Shown: positions 34,507 to 43,076, numbered from the stretch's first letter. The stretch: DNA of 64,000 bases from Lentisphaerota bacterium (GCA_015061625.1 SUWG01000002.1:62001-126000), one strand, 5' to 3'. Notes: a model not told the origin generated them from the letters alone. Made by a program: numbers and translations.

Positions 34507-35385
34507 TTATTTTGCCAGAGCCAACAATGCCGCACCGATGATCAAAAGCAATAGGGCCCAGCTTTTTTGTTTGATGTTCCGGTCATGGAAAATCATTGCT
34601 CCGATAAAGAAGCTTACTGCACAGCTGCAACGGCGCAAAAGGGAGATCATGGAAATCGGTGCCCCATCCTGACTGACGGCGAAAAAGTAGCAATAGTCGG
34701 CGATTATCAGCAGAATTCCGGTTGCCGGGATGCTCCATTTCCAAGAGAATGGATGCAGATGGCCGAAAAGAGTTCTTATTCCCCATGCCGCGCCGAGGAG
34801 AAATACCAGATCCAGAGAAAAGTAAAGCTGCAGCATCTGCCGGTCAATATGCAGTGAGTTGAGCAGAAATTTATCGTAGAGGGCGGACGCTGCACCGAGC
34901 AATGTGCCGACGATGATCAACTGCATACCTTTGCTTTTCCAGGGGAACCCTTCTTTTTTGCCGAACAGAGAAAAACACATATATCCGGCAAGTATGGTGA
35001 CCATGCCTATACCTTGCATGACGGTCGGCAGCTCCCGGAAAATGACAATGCCGCCGATCATTGTCCAAAGCGGTGAGGTGGAACGGATCGGGGAGGCGAG
35101 GGATATCGGCAGTTCCCGCATGGCATAATAGACGCATATCCAACTGGAAGCAACCAGAGCCGATTTTATAAGCACCAGAATAAATTCGTTGATGGTGCAG
35201 GTTAAGGCGGGTATCAATGTCCCCTGGGCCGCCGAGAACAATACAAAAAAGACGGTTCCGCTCAATGTTGCCAGAAAAAGCACCGGCATTACGGAATTGT
35301 CTTTGACAGAATGTTTTTTGCAAACGTCGTAAATACCCAGCCCGATTGCGGAAAAGAGGGTCGGCAGCCACCATGAATTCAGCAT
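34507..35385 (-). CDS. EamA/DMT-superfamily transporter
   Basis: Membrane protein of 292 residues with ten predicted membrane helices and two EamA-like halves. SSWICVYYAMRELPISLASP and SPLWTMIGGIVIFRELPT in the first half, and SQDGAPISMISLLRRCSCAV in the second, are typical of drug/metabolite transporters. The start at 35385 has GAGG at 35392-35395; the ATG at 35397 would leave no ribosome-binding site. The efp terminator lies upstream, so it needs its own promoter, which I could not identify. The substrate is unknown. Confidence 0.85.
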   Translation of the reverse strand: MLNSWWLPTLFSAIGLGIYDVCKKHSVKDNSVMPVLFLATLSGTVFFVLFSAAQGTLIPALTCTINEFILVLIKSALVASSWICVYYAMRELPISLASPIRSTSPLWTMIGGIVIFRELPTVMQGIGMVTILAGYMCFSLFGKKEGFPWKSKGMQLIIVGTLLGAASALYDKFLLNSLHIDRQMLQLYFSLDLVFLLGAAWGIRTLFGHLHPFSWKWSIPATGILLIIADYCYFFAVSQDGAPISMISLLRRCSCAVSFFIGAMIFHDRNIKQKSWALLLLIIGAALLALAK

Positions 35386-35414
35386 GAAAAACCTCATTTA
35401 CAAATCATGTAAAT

Positions 35415-35443
35415 TAAAAAGGACTCCGGAATTCCGGAGTCCT
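35415..35443 (-). terminator. Terminator of efp
   Basis: A perfect 24-nt palindrome (35420-35443) is followed on the minus strand by five U. It lies just after the efp stop. Confidence 0.85.
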
Positions 35444-35459
35444 GAAACGGCAGAAAAAA

Positions 35460-36029
35460 TCAGTTCTTTTTGCTGACGCGTTCGGCATATTCACCGGTAC
35501 GGGTATCGATTTTGACGATATCGCCTTCGTTGATGAAAAGCGGCACCTGAATTTCGTAACCGTTGTCGATTTTAGCCGGTTTGGTGACGTTGGTGGCAGT
35601 ATCTCCGCGCACACCGGGCTCGGTTTCGACGATTTCTTTTTCGATGAATGTCGGCAGGGTGATGTCGATCGGTTCGCCGTTGAAAAGAATGAAGTTGCAA
35701 AGACTTTCTTCAATCAGGAAATAGGCTTTGTCGCCGAGAGTTTCCGGAGAGATGGACATTTCTTCGTAGGTGACAGGATCGCTGAAAACGTAGTTGTGAC
35801 CGTCGTTGTAGGAGTAGTAAAGTTCGCGTTCTTCGATATCCGGCTCATCGATTTTATCGGTGGGGCGATAGGTTTTTTCCATGCCGGCACCGGTGATCAT
35901 ATTTTTCATGCGGCAGCGGTAAAGCGCAGTACCTTTGCCCGGTTTGCAGAATTCAAACTCGGTGATGAGCCAGGGGGAACCGTCGATCTCAATTTTGAGA
36001 CCTTTTTTGAGGTCGGAAGCACTGAACAT
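35460..36029 (-). CDS. efp: Translation elongation factor P
   Basis: Ribosome-binding factor that relieves stalling at proline stretches, 189 residues as usual. The N-terminal KOW-like domain has FEFCKPGKGTALYRCRMKN with the conserved Lys in PGKG that is modified in many bacteria. The central and C-terminal OB domains follow (LPTFIEKEIVETEPGVRGD and IKIDTRTGEYAERV-like end). The ribosome-binding site is AGGAG upstream of 36029. It has its own promoter and terminator, so it is monocistronic. No epmA- or earP-type modification gene is in the window. Confidence 0.97.
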   Translation of the reverse strand: MFSASDLKKGLKIEIDGSPWLITEFEFCKPGKGTALYRCRMKNMITGAGMEKTYRPTDKIDEPDIEERELYYSYNDGHNYVFSDPVTYEEMSISPETLGDKAYFLIEESLCNFILFNGEPIDITLPTFIEKEIVETEPGVRGDTATNVTKPAKIDNGYEIQVPLFINEGDIVKIDTRTGEYAERVSKKN

Positions 36030-36080
36030 AATTATTATCTCCTGTCAGTTGTTTTGATTGCTTGAAAAATACATTTGTAT

Positions 36081-36108
36081 AATATAGCATCATTACGCTG
36101 AAATACAA
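36081..36108 (-). promoter_or_regulatory. Candidate efp promoter
   Basis: On the minus strand TTGTAT (36103-36108) and TATATT (36081-36086) are 16 nt apart, about 52 nt upstream of the efp ATG. Confidence 0.6.
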
Positions 36109-36129
36109 GCGTTGTCAAAGAAAATGCAC

Positions 36130-36158
36130 TTGCATAAAGTGAATAAAGATGGTATATT
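36130..36158 (+). promoter_or_regulatory. Candidate promoter of the acyl-CoA ligase gene
   Basis: TTGCAT (36130-36135) and TATATT (36153-36158) are 17 nt apart, with ATGG before the -10 box. It is divergent from the efp promoter. Confidence 0.65.
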
Positions 36159-36205
36159 ATCGGATGAAACATGAAATATTCACTTGAAAATGGAAGATGA
36201 AAAAT

Positions 36206-37849
36206 ATGCCGATTACCGATATTCTTACCAAAAATGCTGTTGAACGCGCCGAAGAAGTGGCTTTGGTGGAGATCAATCCGCAGGAACTTGAGAAACGCCA
36301 CACCACATGGAGGGATTACGCTTTGATCGAGCCGAGCCGTACAGATTCTTTCCGTTCGGAATTGACGTGGGGGGAATTTGACCGCAAGGCCAACCGTTTG
36401 GCAAATTTTCTGTTGACCCGTCACATCCGCAAGGGTGACAAAGTGGCAATATTGCTGATGAATTGCATTGAGTGGCTGCCGATATATTTCGGAATTTTAA
36501 AAAGCGGGGCGATGGCGGTACCGATGAATTTCCGTTATACGGCAGATGAGATTCGTTATTGCCTGGATTTGGCAGATGCCGACTATTTGATTTTCGGGCC
36601 GGAATTTGTCGGTCGGGTTGAAGATATATGCGATCGTTTACCTAAAGTGAAGTCTTTCATTTATGTAGGTGAAGATTGTCCGTCATTTGCGGAATCTTAC
36701 AGCAGTCTGGTTTCGTATTGTTCTGGTAAAAATCCGGAAATCCCGATTGATGATGAGGATGATGCGGCGATATATTTTTCCAGTGGCACTACCGGATTTC
36801 CCAAAGCGATAGTCCACCGTCACCGCAGTTTGATGCATTCCTGTCGGGTTGAACAAAAACACCATCAGCAAACGGATAAGGATGTATTTCTCTGTATTCC
36901 ACCGTTGTATCATACCGGGGCGAAAATGCATTGGTTTGGCAGTTTTCTGGTTGGCGGCAAAGCGGTTTTATTGCGCGGGATCAAGCCGGAGTGGATCATC
37001 AATGCAGTTTCCCGGGAAAAATGTACTATTGTGTGGTTGTTGGTTCCGTGGGCGCAAGATATCCTTGATGCCATTGACCGCGGGGAGATCGATTTGAAAA
37101 ATTACGAATTGAGTCAATGGCGGTTGATGCATATCGGAGCCCAGCCGGTGCCGCCGAGTCTGATCAAAAGGTGGAAGGAACATTTCCCGGAACACCAGTA
37201 TGACACTAATTACGGGTTGAGCGAATCGATTGGGCCGGGGGCGGTTCATTTGGGAATGGAGAATATAGATCATGTCGGAGCCATCGGGGTTGCCGGTTAT
37301 AAATGGGAAACCCGGATCGTTGATGAGAACCGCAATGATGTCAAGCGTGGCGAGGTTGGTGAATTGGCAGTGCGTGGCGATGGTGTGATGCGTTGTTATT
37401 ATAAGGATGAAAAAGCGACGAAAGAGGTGCTTTCGCCGGATAATTGGCTTTACACCGGAGACATGGCAAGAGAGTCAGCTGATGGATTTATTTATTTGGT
37501 TGACCGCAAGAAAGATGTGATCATTACCGGAGGTGAGAATCTCTATCCTGTTCAAATAGAAGATTTTATCCGCAAACATGATGCGGTAAAAGATGTGGCG
37601 GTGATCGGATTGCCGGATCCCCGGCTTGGTGAGATCGCGGCGGCGATCGTGGAATTGAAGCCGGATCATGAATTGAGTGAAGAAAAGTTCAACGAATTTT
37701 GTTTGACTTTGCCCCGTTATCAGCGGCCGCGTAAAGTTATTTTTGCAGATGTGCCGCGGAATCCGACCGGAAAGATCGAGAAGCCGAAATTACGCCGGAT
37801 ATATGGGGCAGATCAGTTGGTCGCTCAACAGAATGAATTGGAAAAATAA
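36206..37849 (+). CDS. AMP-dependent acyl-CoA synthetase/ligase
   Basis: Class I adenylate-forming enzyme of 547 residues that activates a carboxylic acid with ATP and CoA. The P-loop-like motif is YFSSGTTGFPKAIVHRH, the hinge region TNYGLSESIGPG and YTGDMA, and the C-terminal Lys region PRNPTGKIEKPKLR. GGENLYPVQIEDFI is typical of the medium/long-chain acyl group. The start at 36206 is preceded by GGAAG (36192-36196) at good distance; the ATG at 36197 directly abuts that site and is less likely. It is monocistronic and terminated at 37902. The acid used is unknown. Confidence 0.88.
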   Translation: MPITDILTKNAVERAEEVALVEINPQELEKRHTTWRDYALIEPSRTDSFRSELTWGEFDRKANRLANFLLTRHIRKGDKVAILLMNCIEWLPIYFGILKSGAMAVPMNFRYTADEIRYCLDLADADYLIFGPEFVGRVEDICDRLPKVKSFIYVGEDCPSFAESYSSLVSYCSGKNPEIPIDDEDDAAIYFSSGTTGFPKAIVHRHRSLMHSCRVEQKHHQQTDKDVFLCIPPLYHTGAKMHWFGSFLVGGKAVLLRGIKPEWIINAVSREKCTIVWLLVPWAQDILDAIDRGEIDLKNYELSQWRLMHIGAQPVPPSLIKRWKEHFPEHQYDTNYGLSESIGPGAVHLGMENIDHVGAIGVAGYKWETRIVDENRNDVKRGEVGELAVRGDGVMRCYYKDEKATKEVLSPDNWLYTGDMARESADGFIYLVDRKKDVIITGGENLYPVQIEDFIRKHDAVKDVAVIGLPDPRLGEIAAAIVELKPDHELSEEKFNEFCLTLPRYQRPRKVIFADVPRNPTGKIEKPKLRRIYGADQLVAQQNELEK

Positions 37850-37869
37850 AAAATTGCTCAGAAAATATA

Positions 37870-37902
37870 AGACCTTGCGATGCGTTGCAGGGTCTTTTTT
37901 TT
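37870..37902 (+). terminator. Terminator of the acyl-CoA ligase gene
   Basis: A 9-bp stem with one G-U pair (37870-37878 with 37887-37895) ends in a run of eight T. The phage-like remnant begins directly after it. Confidence 0.8.
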
Positions 37903-37908
37903 GCTTGA

Positions 37909-39463
37909 ACTTCTGTCACCGCCACCGGAGAAGCGCAGACCACCGCGGCGGCAACTCCTGAAGAAAACTTATCAGTTCCCCCGGAATCAGACCAGTCTGT
38001 ACCGTCCGTACCGTCCGTACAAACGCCGTCCGACACCGCCGCTCCGGTTGAGCAAGTTGGTGAGCAAGTTGGTGAGCAAGTTGGTGAGCAAGTTGCCGAG
38101 CAGGGCAAAAAGAAAAAGATCACCATTGCCGACCTCAATGAACAGGCAAAAGCCAAGCGGGAAGCCAAGCAGGGCAAAGCCGAAACTGCCACTGCAGAGC
38201 AGACCTCCGAACCGCAGAAAGCAATTGACAAAATCACCTCTGCCAAAGCCGGGAGCCGTGAGCGCATTATGGCGTTTACCGAATTGCCGGATGGTGAACA
38301 CACGGTAAACGGCAAGAGTTTCACCAAAAACGGCAATGCTTTCACGTTTGACGGCAAAACGCTCAACGCCAAAGAAATCGAGAAAGCCACCCGCACCACC
38401 TCTGAAAAGATGCGTAAAACGGTTGATGAAACCGTATCAGATGCCGAGATAGGTAATACACCCAAAACTGAAGCAGCCAAGTCCGAAGTGTCAGACAAGT
38501 CAGACAAAAAGGAAACTTCCGTTCCCTCCGTTGAAAAATCCGTTCCGGAGAAAACCGATTCCACTGGCAACACGGTGTTGTTCTCAAAGCAAGGGGATTT
38601 ACAGCAGAATATCGAAGAAGTCAATCAAAAATTCAACGATGATCTTGACCGTCAGATAGCCGGCACTCTGCCCAAAGGTTATATCCACCAACTTGGCACT
38701 CCGGGAAATATTCTCTTGAGTACCGGCGTTCCCAATCTGCCGATCGAGTTGTCAGCGACAAGATTGGAAGAAAAATCAAAACAGGATAATCATCCATTTG
38801 ACATTTCAACAGTAAAAAACTTGCCTGTTGCGTTGCAGAAGCCAGTTGGAGTATTTTCTTACCCTGATCCTTCTGTTATTAATGTTATTGTAGAAATTCA
38901 AAAGGACGGTAAAAACTTTCTTGTCGGCTTGTATATAAATTCAACATACCGGGGTATCGCCGTAAACAACATAAGAACATTGTTCCCTAAAGATCTTCAT
39001 GAATGGCTGTTTTGGATAGATGAAGGCAGGACTTTATATTTGGACAAAGAAAAAGTTCAAAACCTGATTGCCCAACAGCGAAGGAATCTCGCTGACGTGA
39101 ACAATCTGGATTTGAACTTTATAAATAATATAATTCAAAATTTTGAAAATCCAAGCGTTTCTTCAAAAAATCCGGAAAATTCCTCCGGCGGGGCGAAATT
39201 TTCCATGTCAGGCGACCTTGATTTGGGCGACACCTCCTTATCTCCGGAAGATTACCGGCGGAGCATTGACCAGCTGTTTGACTTTGTGATGGAATATACC
39301 GATGGCGTGGTCAATCCGGGGAGCGGTCACATCGGCGAGGAATTTACCGGCAGTTATATCAGTCCGGAGTATAAAGAGTATTCCGTCAAACGCAAGCAGG
39401 GTGCAAAAGAATCCGATGCCAGTTACCAGAGATACCTTGCCCGCCGTGAAGAATCTTTGAAAT
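37909..39463 (+). pseudogene. Truncated phage/mobile-element protein fragment with MuF-C-like domain
   Basis: An open frame runs from the codon after a TGA at 37906 to beyond 39463, but the first ATG is at 38269. The upstream 120 codons are clearly protein-like (low-complexity, Pro/Glu/Ala-rich, EQVG repeats, then KKKKITIADLNEQAKAKREA). Residues encoded by about 38690-39090 (GNILLSTGVPNLPIELSATR, KNLPVALQKPVGVFSYPDP, DLHEWLFWIDEGRTLYLDKE) resemble the MuF C-terminal domain found at the end of phage polyvalent and toxin proteins. The frame then reads into the antisense of xseB up to 39636, so the natural C-terminus is lost. It has no ribosome-binding site that I can see. A 5'- and 3'-truncated relic of a large phage protein is the best reading. 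Confidence 0.6.
38050..38097 (+). repeat. 12-bp tandem repeat (EQVG)
   Basis: GAGCAAGTTGGT occurs three times in perfect tandem (38050-38085), with a fourth copy differing in its last two bases (38086-38097). It encodes Glu-Gln-Val-Gly units in the phage-like fragment. Confidence 0.9.
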
Positions 39464-39745
39464 TCAAAAAAGATCGTCTTCCCGGCGGCCCGATTCCGGA
39501 TCGAAATCTTCCCATTGACCATCCTTCCCGTCATCCGATGTCAACAGCGAAATGCGCTTATCCAACTTGGTTAAAATATTGCGGCAATGGGTGGAAAGAT
39601 AAAAACTGCGTTCAAAACAGTCGGTCAGTTCCATGACCGTCTTGCAACTTCCTTCATCAAGTTTGCCGACTTGCACTTCCAATTCGGCTAAAGCTTCTTC
39701 AAAACTCATCTTTTGGATGTCAGAAGGGATTTTTTTACTTTTCAT
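39464..39745 (-). CDS. xseB: Exodeoxyribonuclease VII small subunit
   Basis: Small subunit (93 residues) of the nuclease that degrades single-stranded DNA. The family signature MSFEEALAELEVQVGKLDEG is at residues 13-32, followed by a long helix ending in KLDKRISLL. An acidic tail of about 25 residues (DDGKDGQWEDFDPES) follows. The start at 39745 has AAGGAGA. The xseA gene is not in the window. The stop codon lies at the junction with the phage-like fragment, so the acidic tail may have been altered by that event. Confidence 0.88.
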   Translation of the reverse strand: MKSKKIPSDIQKMSFEEALAELEVQVGKLDEGSCKTVMELTDCFERSFYLSTHCRNILTKLDKRISLLTSDDGKDGQWEDFDPESGRREDDLF

Positions 39746-39773
39746 CTGATGATATCTCCTTGTTTCAGGGAGA

Positions 39774-39801
39774 AATATATACTGTTTTTTTGAAAATGCA
39801 A
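39774..39801 (-). promoter_or_regulatory. Candidate xseB promoter
   Basis: On the minus strand TTGCAT (39796-39801) and TATATT (39774-39779) are 16 nt apart. It is back to back with the promoter of the oxygen-defence operon, 1 nt away. Confidence 0.55.
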
Positions 39802-39802
39802 G

Positions 39803-39830
39803 TTGAAAAAATAATAAAATGGCATATATT
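39803..39830 (+). promoter_or_regulatory. Candidate promoter of the oxygen-defence operon
   Basis: TTGAAA (39803-39808) and TATATT (39825-39830) are 16 nt apart. The leader to the ATG at 39930 is about 93 nt. Confidence 0.65.
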
Positions 39831-39842
39831 AAGTCAATGGTT

Positions 39843-39868
39843 GCCGGCAGAGCATTTTATGCTCCGGC
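39843..39868 (+). promoter_or_regulatory. Hairpin in the 5' leader of the superoxide reductase operon
   Basis: GCCG and CGGC (39843-39846, 39865-39868) plus GAGCAT and ATGCTC (39850-39855, 39859-39864) form a bulged stem with a TTT loop, a few bases after the expected transcript start. It may stabilise the mRNA or be regulatory; no known riboswitch is recognised. Confidence 0.35.
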
Positions 39869-39929
39869 CGGGGTTGTTTTCAGGGGAGTGTGATGATCGG
39901 TGTGCGGGAATATTTCGGGAGTTGTTTAA

Positions 39930-40316
39930 ATGAAAAACTGTGAGATTTACCGTTGTTCCAGATGCGGATTGCAAATGGAAGTTACCAATCCGGGAGCCAA
40001 AGATATTCAAGCTCCTGTGTGTTGTGGTATTCCGATGAATTTGCAACAGGCCAATTCGGTTGATGCCGCTGTGGAAAAACACGTGCCGGTGGTTGAGGCC
40101 GGAGAAGATGGGATTCTGGTCAAAATCGGAGAAACTGCCCATCCGATGACCCCTGAACATTTTATTGAATGGATCGAAGTGATCAACGGTGCTTATGTCA
40201 ACCGTTATCACCTTAAACCCGGAGATTTGCCGCAGGCGGCATTTTATGTGCCTTTGTCGCCAAAACTGGTGATCCGGGCAAGTTGCAATATTCATGGTTT
40301 GTGGCAAAAGCCATGA
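39930..40316 (+). CDS. dfx: Desulfoferrodoxin (superoxide reductase, two-iron type)
   Basis: Reduces superoxide to hydrogen peroxide in anaerobes without making oxygen. The protein has 128 residues. The N-terminal desulforedoxin-like iron centre has Cys9, Cys12, Cys31 and Cys32. The catalytic centre has His51 (EKHVP), His71, His77 (HPMTPEHFIEW), Cys119 and His122 (CNIHGLW). All ligands expected for the two centres are present, and the Glu-Lys pair before His51 is conserved. It is the first gene of an operon with a flavodiiron protein and rubredoxin, 25 nt from the next start. Confidence 0.97.
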   Translation: MKNCEIYRCSRCGLQMEVTNPGAKDIQAPVCCGIPMNLQQANSVDAAVEKHVPVVEAGEDGILVKIGETAHPMTPEHFIEWIEVINGAYVNRYHLKPGDLPQAAFYVPLSPKLVIRASCNIHGLWQKP

Positions 40317-40341
40317 TTTCAGTAAATGGGGGACGGGGAAT

Positions 40342-41532
40342 ATGAAAAGTTTTTACAATGCTGAAAGAATTTCCGATAATGTCTGGTGGGTCGGGGCCGT
40401 GGATTGGAGCGTCCGTAACTTTCACGGCTATCTGACCGGCAGAGGAACTACTTACAATGCCTTTTTGATCATTGATGAAAAAATCACTCTGATCGATACG
40501 GTGAAAAAACCGTTCTTTGATGAAATGATGGAACGTATTTCCACTGTGATCGATCCGGAAAAAATCGATTATATCATTTCCAATCACGCCGAGCCGGATC
40601 ATTCCGGGGCTTTGACCGATGCCATCGCTGCGATCAAACCGGAAAAAGTTTTTGCTTCAGCAATGGGGGCAAAAACGCTCAAGGCTTACTATGGCATAGA
40701 TGTTGATGTCGCTTCCGGACCGCTCTCTTTGGGAACAGGTGATCTGACTTTTGTAGAAACCAAAATGCTTCACTGGCCCGACAGCATGGTCTCTTTCTAC
40801 GACCGTGACGGAGTGCTTTTCTCCCAGGATGCTTTCGGTCAGCATCTCGCCGGAAGCAAACTCTGGGCGGATGAGTACGATCCATCCATCCTTGAATATG
40901 AAATGAGCAAATATTATGCCAATATCATCAATGCTCAAAGCAGCAAAATTCTGGCATTGCTCGATTCTCTGCCCGTACTTAATCTGCCTATCCGAATCAT
41001 CGCTCCGGATCACGGGCCGCTTTTCCGCAAAGATTTTGATCAGGTGTTTGCGGCATACCGCCGTTATGCCGAGCAGAAGCCGCAGAAGCGGGCGGTGGTG
41101 GTATTCAGCACTATGTGGCACGCTACGGAAAAATTGGCAAGGGCTTTTGCTGATGGGGTGCGTTCTGCACAGGTGGAAGTGGAAATTATTGATCTTGCGG
41201 TCAGTGAACGCAGTGAAGTTATGACTGCCGTTGCCCGCTCCGGTTTGGTTGCATTCGGTGCGCCGACGATGAATAATCAGATGTTCCCGGCAATGGCTGA
41301 TGTGTTGACTTACATCAAAGGACTCAAACCGCTGAATAAAATCGGTTTTGCATTTGGTTCCTGCGGTTGGAGCGGAGAAGGTGCAAAACAGATCACAGCT
41401 GAATTGGAAGCAATGAAATTTGATTTGCCCATTGCGTTTATCCAATCCAAATATATGCCGACCGGTGAAGAGTTGCAGAAGGCATTTGATGCCGGTGTTG
41501 AATTGGCGGAGAAATTGAAAAACAATATTTGA
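40342..41532 (+). CDS. Flavodiiron protein (A-type; O2/NO reductase)
   Basis: Cytoplasmic enzyme of 396 residues that reduces oxygen to water, or nitric oxide, taking electrons from rubredoxin. The beta-lactamase-like domain has the iron motif His82-Ala-Glu84-Pro-Asp86-His87, then HWPDSM, SQDAFGQH and PDHGPLF with the remaining His/Asp ligands. The flavodoxin domain begins near residue 255 (VVVFSTMWHATEKLARAFAD) and ends with FGSCGWSGEGAK. The start at 40342 follows GGGGAA; a longer frame to 40294 lies within the dfx gene and is unlikely. The partner rubredoxin is encoded downstream. Confidence 0.96.
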   Translation: MKSFYNAERISDNVWWVGAVDWSVRNFHGYLTGRGTTYNAFLIIDEKITLIDTVKKPFFDEMMERISTVIDPEKIDYIISNHAEPDHSGALTDAIAAIKPEKVFASAMGAKTLKAYYGIDVDVASGPLSLGTGDLTFVETKMLHWPDSMVSFYDRDGVLFSQDAFGQHLAGSKLWADEYDPSILEYEMSKYYANIINAQSSKILALLDSLPVLNLPIRIIAPDHGPLFRKDFDQVFAAYRRYAEQKPQKRAVVVFSTMWHATEKLARAFADGVRSAQVEVEIIDLAVSERSEVMTAVARSGLVAFGAPTMNNQMFPAMADVLTYIKGLKPLNKIGFAFGSCGWSGEGAKQITAELEAMKFDLPIAFIQSKYMPTGEELQKAFDAGVELAEKLKNNI

Positions 41533-41547
41533 TCGGATACGGGGAAT

Positions 41548-41823
41548 ATGTGGGAAGGCATCATGTTGATCTGTTTCGGTGTCAGTTGGCCGCCGGCGAT
41601 CATTAAAACCTTGCGGGTAAAAAATCCGCAAGGCAAAAGTTTCATATTTCTGTCACTGGTGCTGATCGGTTATCTCTGCGGTATTTGCGGTAAGATAAGT
41701 GCCTTGCACAGTGAATGTCTGACCAACTGGGTGTTTTGGCTTTACATACTGGATTTTTCCATGGTGGCAACGGATTACACTTTAAGTGCATATTATACCA
41801 TCCGGCGAAAAAGACAAAGTTGA
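41548..41823 (+). CDS. Small three-helix membrane protein, PQ-loop-like
   Basis: Membrane protein of 91 residues with three hydrophobic segments. The stretch SWPPAIIKTLRVKNPQGKSF, with a Pro in the first helix and a basic loop, resembles one PQ-loop repeat as found in small SWEET/SemiSWEET-like and lysosomal transporter-like proteins. A homodimer would give a six-helix carrier (inference). It lies 15 nt after the flavodiiron gene and 46 nt before rubredoxin, so it belongs to the oxygen-defence operon, although its role there is unknown. Confidence 0.65.
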   Translation: MWEGIMLICFGVSWPPAIIKTLRVKNPQGKSFIFLSLVLIGYLCGICGKISALHSECLTNWVFWLYILDFSMVATDYTLSAYYTIRRKRQS

Positions 41824-41869
41824 CATAAATCGGTAAAATGCCGGTTGAAACAAAAAAGGAGATAAAATT

Positions 41870-42031
41870 ATGAAAAAGTATGTGTGCGAAGTTTGCGGTT
41901 ACGTCTATGATCCTGCGGTCGGCGATCCGGATAGCGGAATTGCTCCGGGAACTGCTTTTGAGGATATTCCGGATACCTGGAATTGCCCGGCTTGCGGCGT
42001 TGGCAAAGACAGTTTTGTTGCCGAAGACTGA
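41870..42031 (+). CDS. Rubredoxin
   Basis: Electron-transfer iron protein of 53 residues. The four Cys ligands are Cys6, Cys9 ([10 protein letters not shown]), Cys39 and Cys42 (CPACGVGKD). The aromatic core is typical (Tyr4, Tyr11, Tyr13, Trp37). The ATG at 41870 has AGGAG upstream (41857-41862 region). As last gene of the operon, it is the natural electron donor to the flavodiiron protein and probably to the superoxide reductase. Confidence 0.97.
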   Translation: MKKYVCEVCGYVYDPAVGDPDSGIAPGTAFEDIPDTWNCPACGVGKDSFVAED

Positions 42032-42049
42032 AAATCAGTAATTGATTTC

Positions 42050-42086
42050 AAGACACTTCCGGTAGATTCCGGGGGTGTCTTTTTTT
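42050..42086 (+). terminator. Terminator of the oxygen-defence operon
   Basis: A 13-bp stem with two G-U pairs (42050-42062 with 42069-42081, loop TAGATT) ends in a T run. The convergent AraC gene ends inside its 3' flank. Confidence 0.85.
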
Positions 42087-42999
42087 ATTCGGCTTCATTT
42101 GCCGCAGTAATATTTTTCCGGAATCCGGCCGGAGAAGTTTTGACATATTTCCTGAATACCCGGATGAAATATCCGGGATCGGTAAAGCCGCATTGCCCGG
42201 CAATATCTTTGATTTTCAGATTTCCGGCTTCCAACAGCCACTTGGCTTTATCAAGCCGCAGATCCAGAATAAATTCTTTCATGGTCACTCCGGTTGCTTT
42301 ATGAAATTCTCCGGAAAGCATCGTCCGGTTTTGTTTGAGTGCTTCGCAAACAGCGGAACAATTTATTGGATATTGGAAATTAAGATGAATATAATGGATC
42401 GCTTTTTCCACATTTTCCGGATATTTCCGGATGTTTTCCGGGGAAAATTTTTTGATATCCTGTTTCAGTTGTTCACAAATAGCGATCAGCAGGGCATTCA
42501 TCCGGGCATCCCGTGGATTGGTGAGATCAAGGGTGATCCGATGGGCGATGGCAATCATATCGGCCAGAATCCCGTTGGCCGGAGGGTGGTGACTGTAAAA
42601 AGCCTGTCCGCAATCGGAATAGACCAGACGGATCAATTCTCTCATGAATATTATGGAAAGGGACCGGCTGTCATTCCGGAGATTGCGGCTCAAAGTCCAG
42701 TTGCCGATACCACCGACGGCAATGGTACCGGGAAGCATTTGTTTTTCAGATATTTTACCGTCAAAGGCTGCGGTAGTAAAACAATTTTCACCCTGAAAAT
42801 AAAAAATTGCCCGGAAAAGATAGTTCAATCTTTCCCGTCCCGGTAGACAGGGCAAATTGGATAAATACCAATATTGCGAAGCGGATTTGTGCAGTAATTG
42901 CTCGCATTCACGCAAGTAAAACAGCATTTGCCGGGTACTTTCCGGAGTTCCCGGCCATTCCCATTGTTCAGCAAATGTTTCAAATGACAACTTTCCCAT
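42085..42999 (-). CDS. AraC-family transcriptional regulator
   Basis: Regulator of 304 residues. The N-terminal 190 residues form a sensor without a clear cupin signature. The C-terminal domain has the two helix-turn-helix units (NCSAVCEALKQNRTMLSGEF and KIKDIAAGQCGF-like, with DPGYFIRVFRKYVKTSPAGF). It is divergent from the sialidase-like gene 225 nt away and is the likely regulator of that gene (inference). Cysteines in the first helix-turn-helix are unusual but not unique. Confidence 0.87.
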   Translation of the reverse strand: MGKLSFETFAEQWEWPGTPESTRQMLFYLRECEQLLHKSASQYWYLSNLPCLPGRERLNYLFRAIFYFQGENCFTTAAFDGKISEKQMLPGTIAVGGIGNWTLSRNLRNDSRSLSIIFMRELIRLVYSDCGQAFYSHHPPANGILADMIAIAHRITLDLTNPRDARMNALLIAICEQLKQDIKKFSPENIRKYPENVEKAIHYIHLNFQYPINCSAVCEALKQNRTMLSGEFHKATGVTMKEFILDLRLDKAKWLLEAGNLKIKDIAGQCGFTDPGYFIRVFRKYVKTSPAGFRKNITAANEAE

Positions 43000-43047
43000 A
43001 AAATCGACAAAAATGCTATTTATTTACAATTTTAAAAATGCTATATT

Positions 43048-43076
43048 AATGTAGCAATAAAGCAGTTGTATTGCAA
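43048..43076 (-). promoter_or_regulatory. Candidate promoter of the AraC gene at 42.1-43.0 kb
   Basis: On the minus strand TTGCAA (43071-43076) and TACATT (43048-43053) are 17 nt apart, about 50 nt upstream of the ATG. The rest of the 43000-43224 interval shows no convincing plus-strand promoter. Confidence 0.45.

Noticed and set aside
38050-38097. Short direct repeats as a possible CRISPR array
   Set aside because: The 12-bp units are adjacent with no spacers and stay in a coding frame.
37880-38308. 142-codon Arg/Pro/Lys-rich plus-strand frame
   Set aside because: It is a shifted frame of the phage-like fragment; the other frame matches the MuF-C-like continuation.
37737-38624. 295-codon minus-strand frame with Ser/Cys/Thr repeats
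   Set aside because: It is the antisense of the low-complexity phage fragment and the end of the acyl-CoA ligase gene, and its TCSP repeats only mirror the EQVG repeat.
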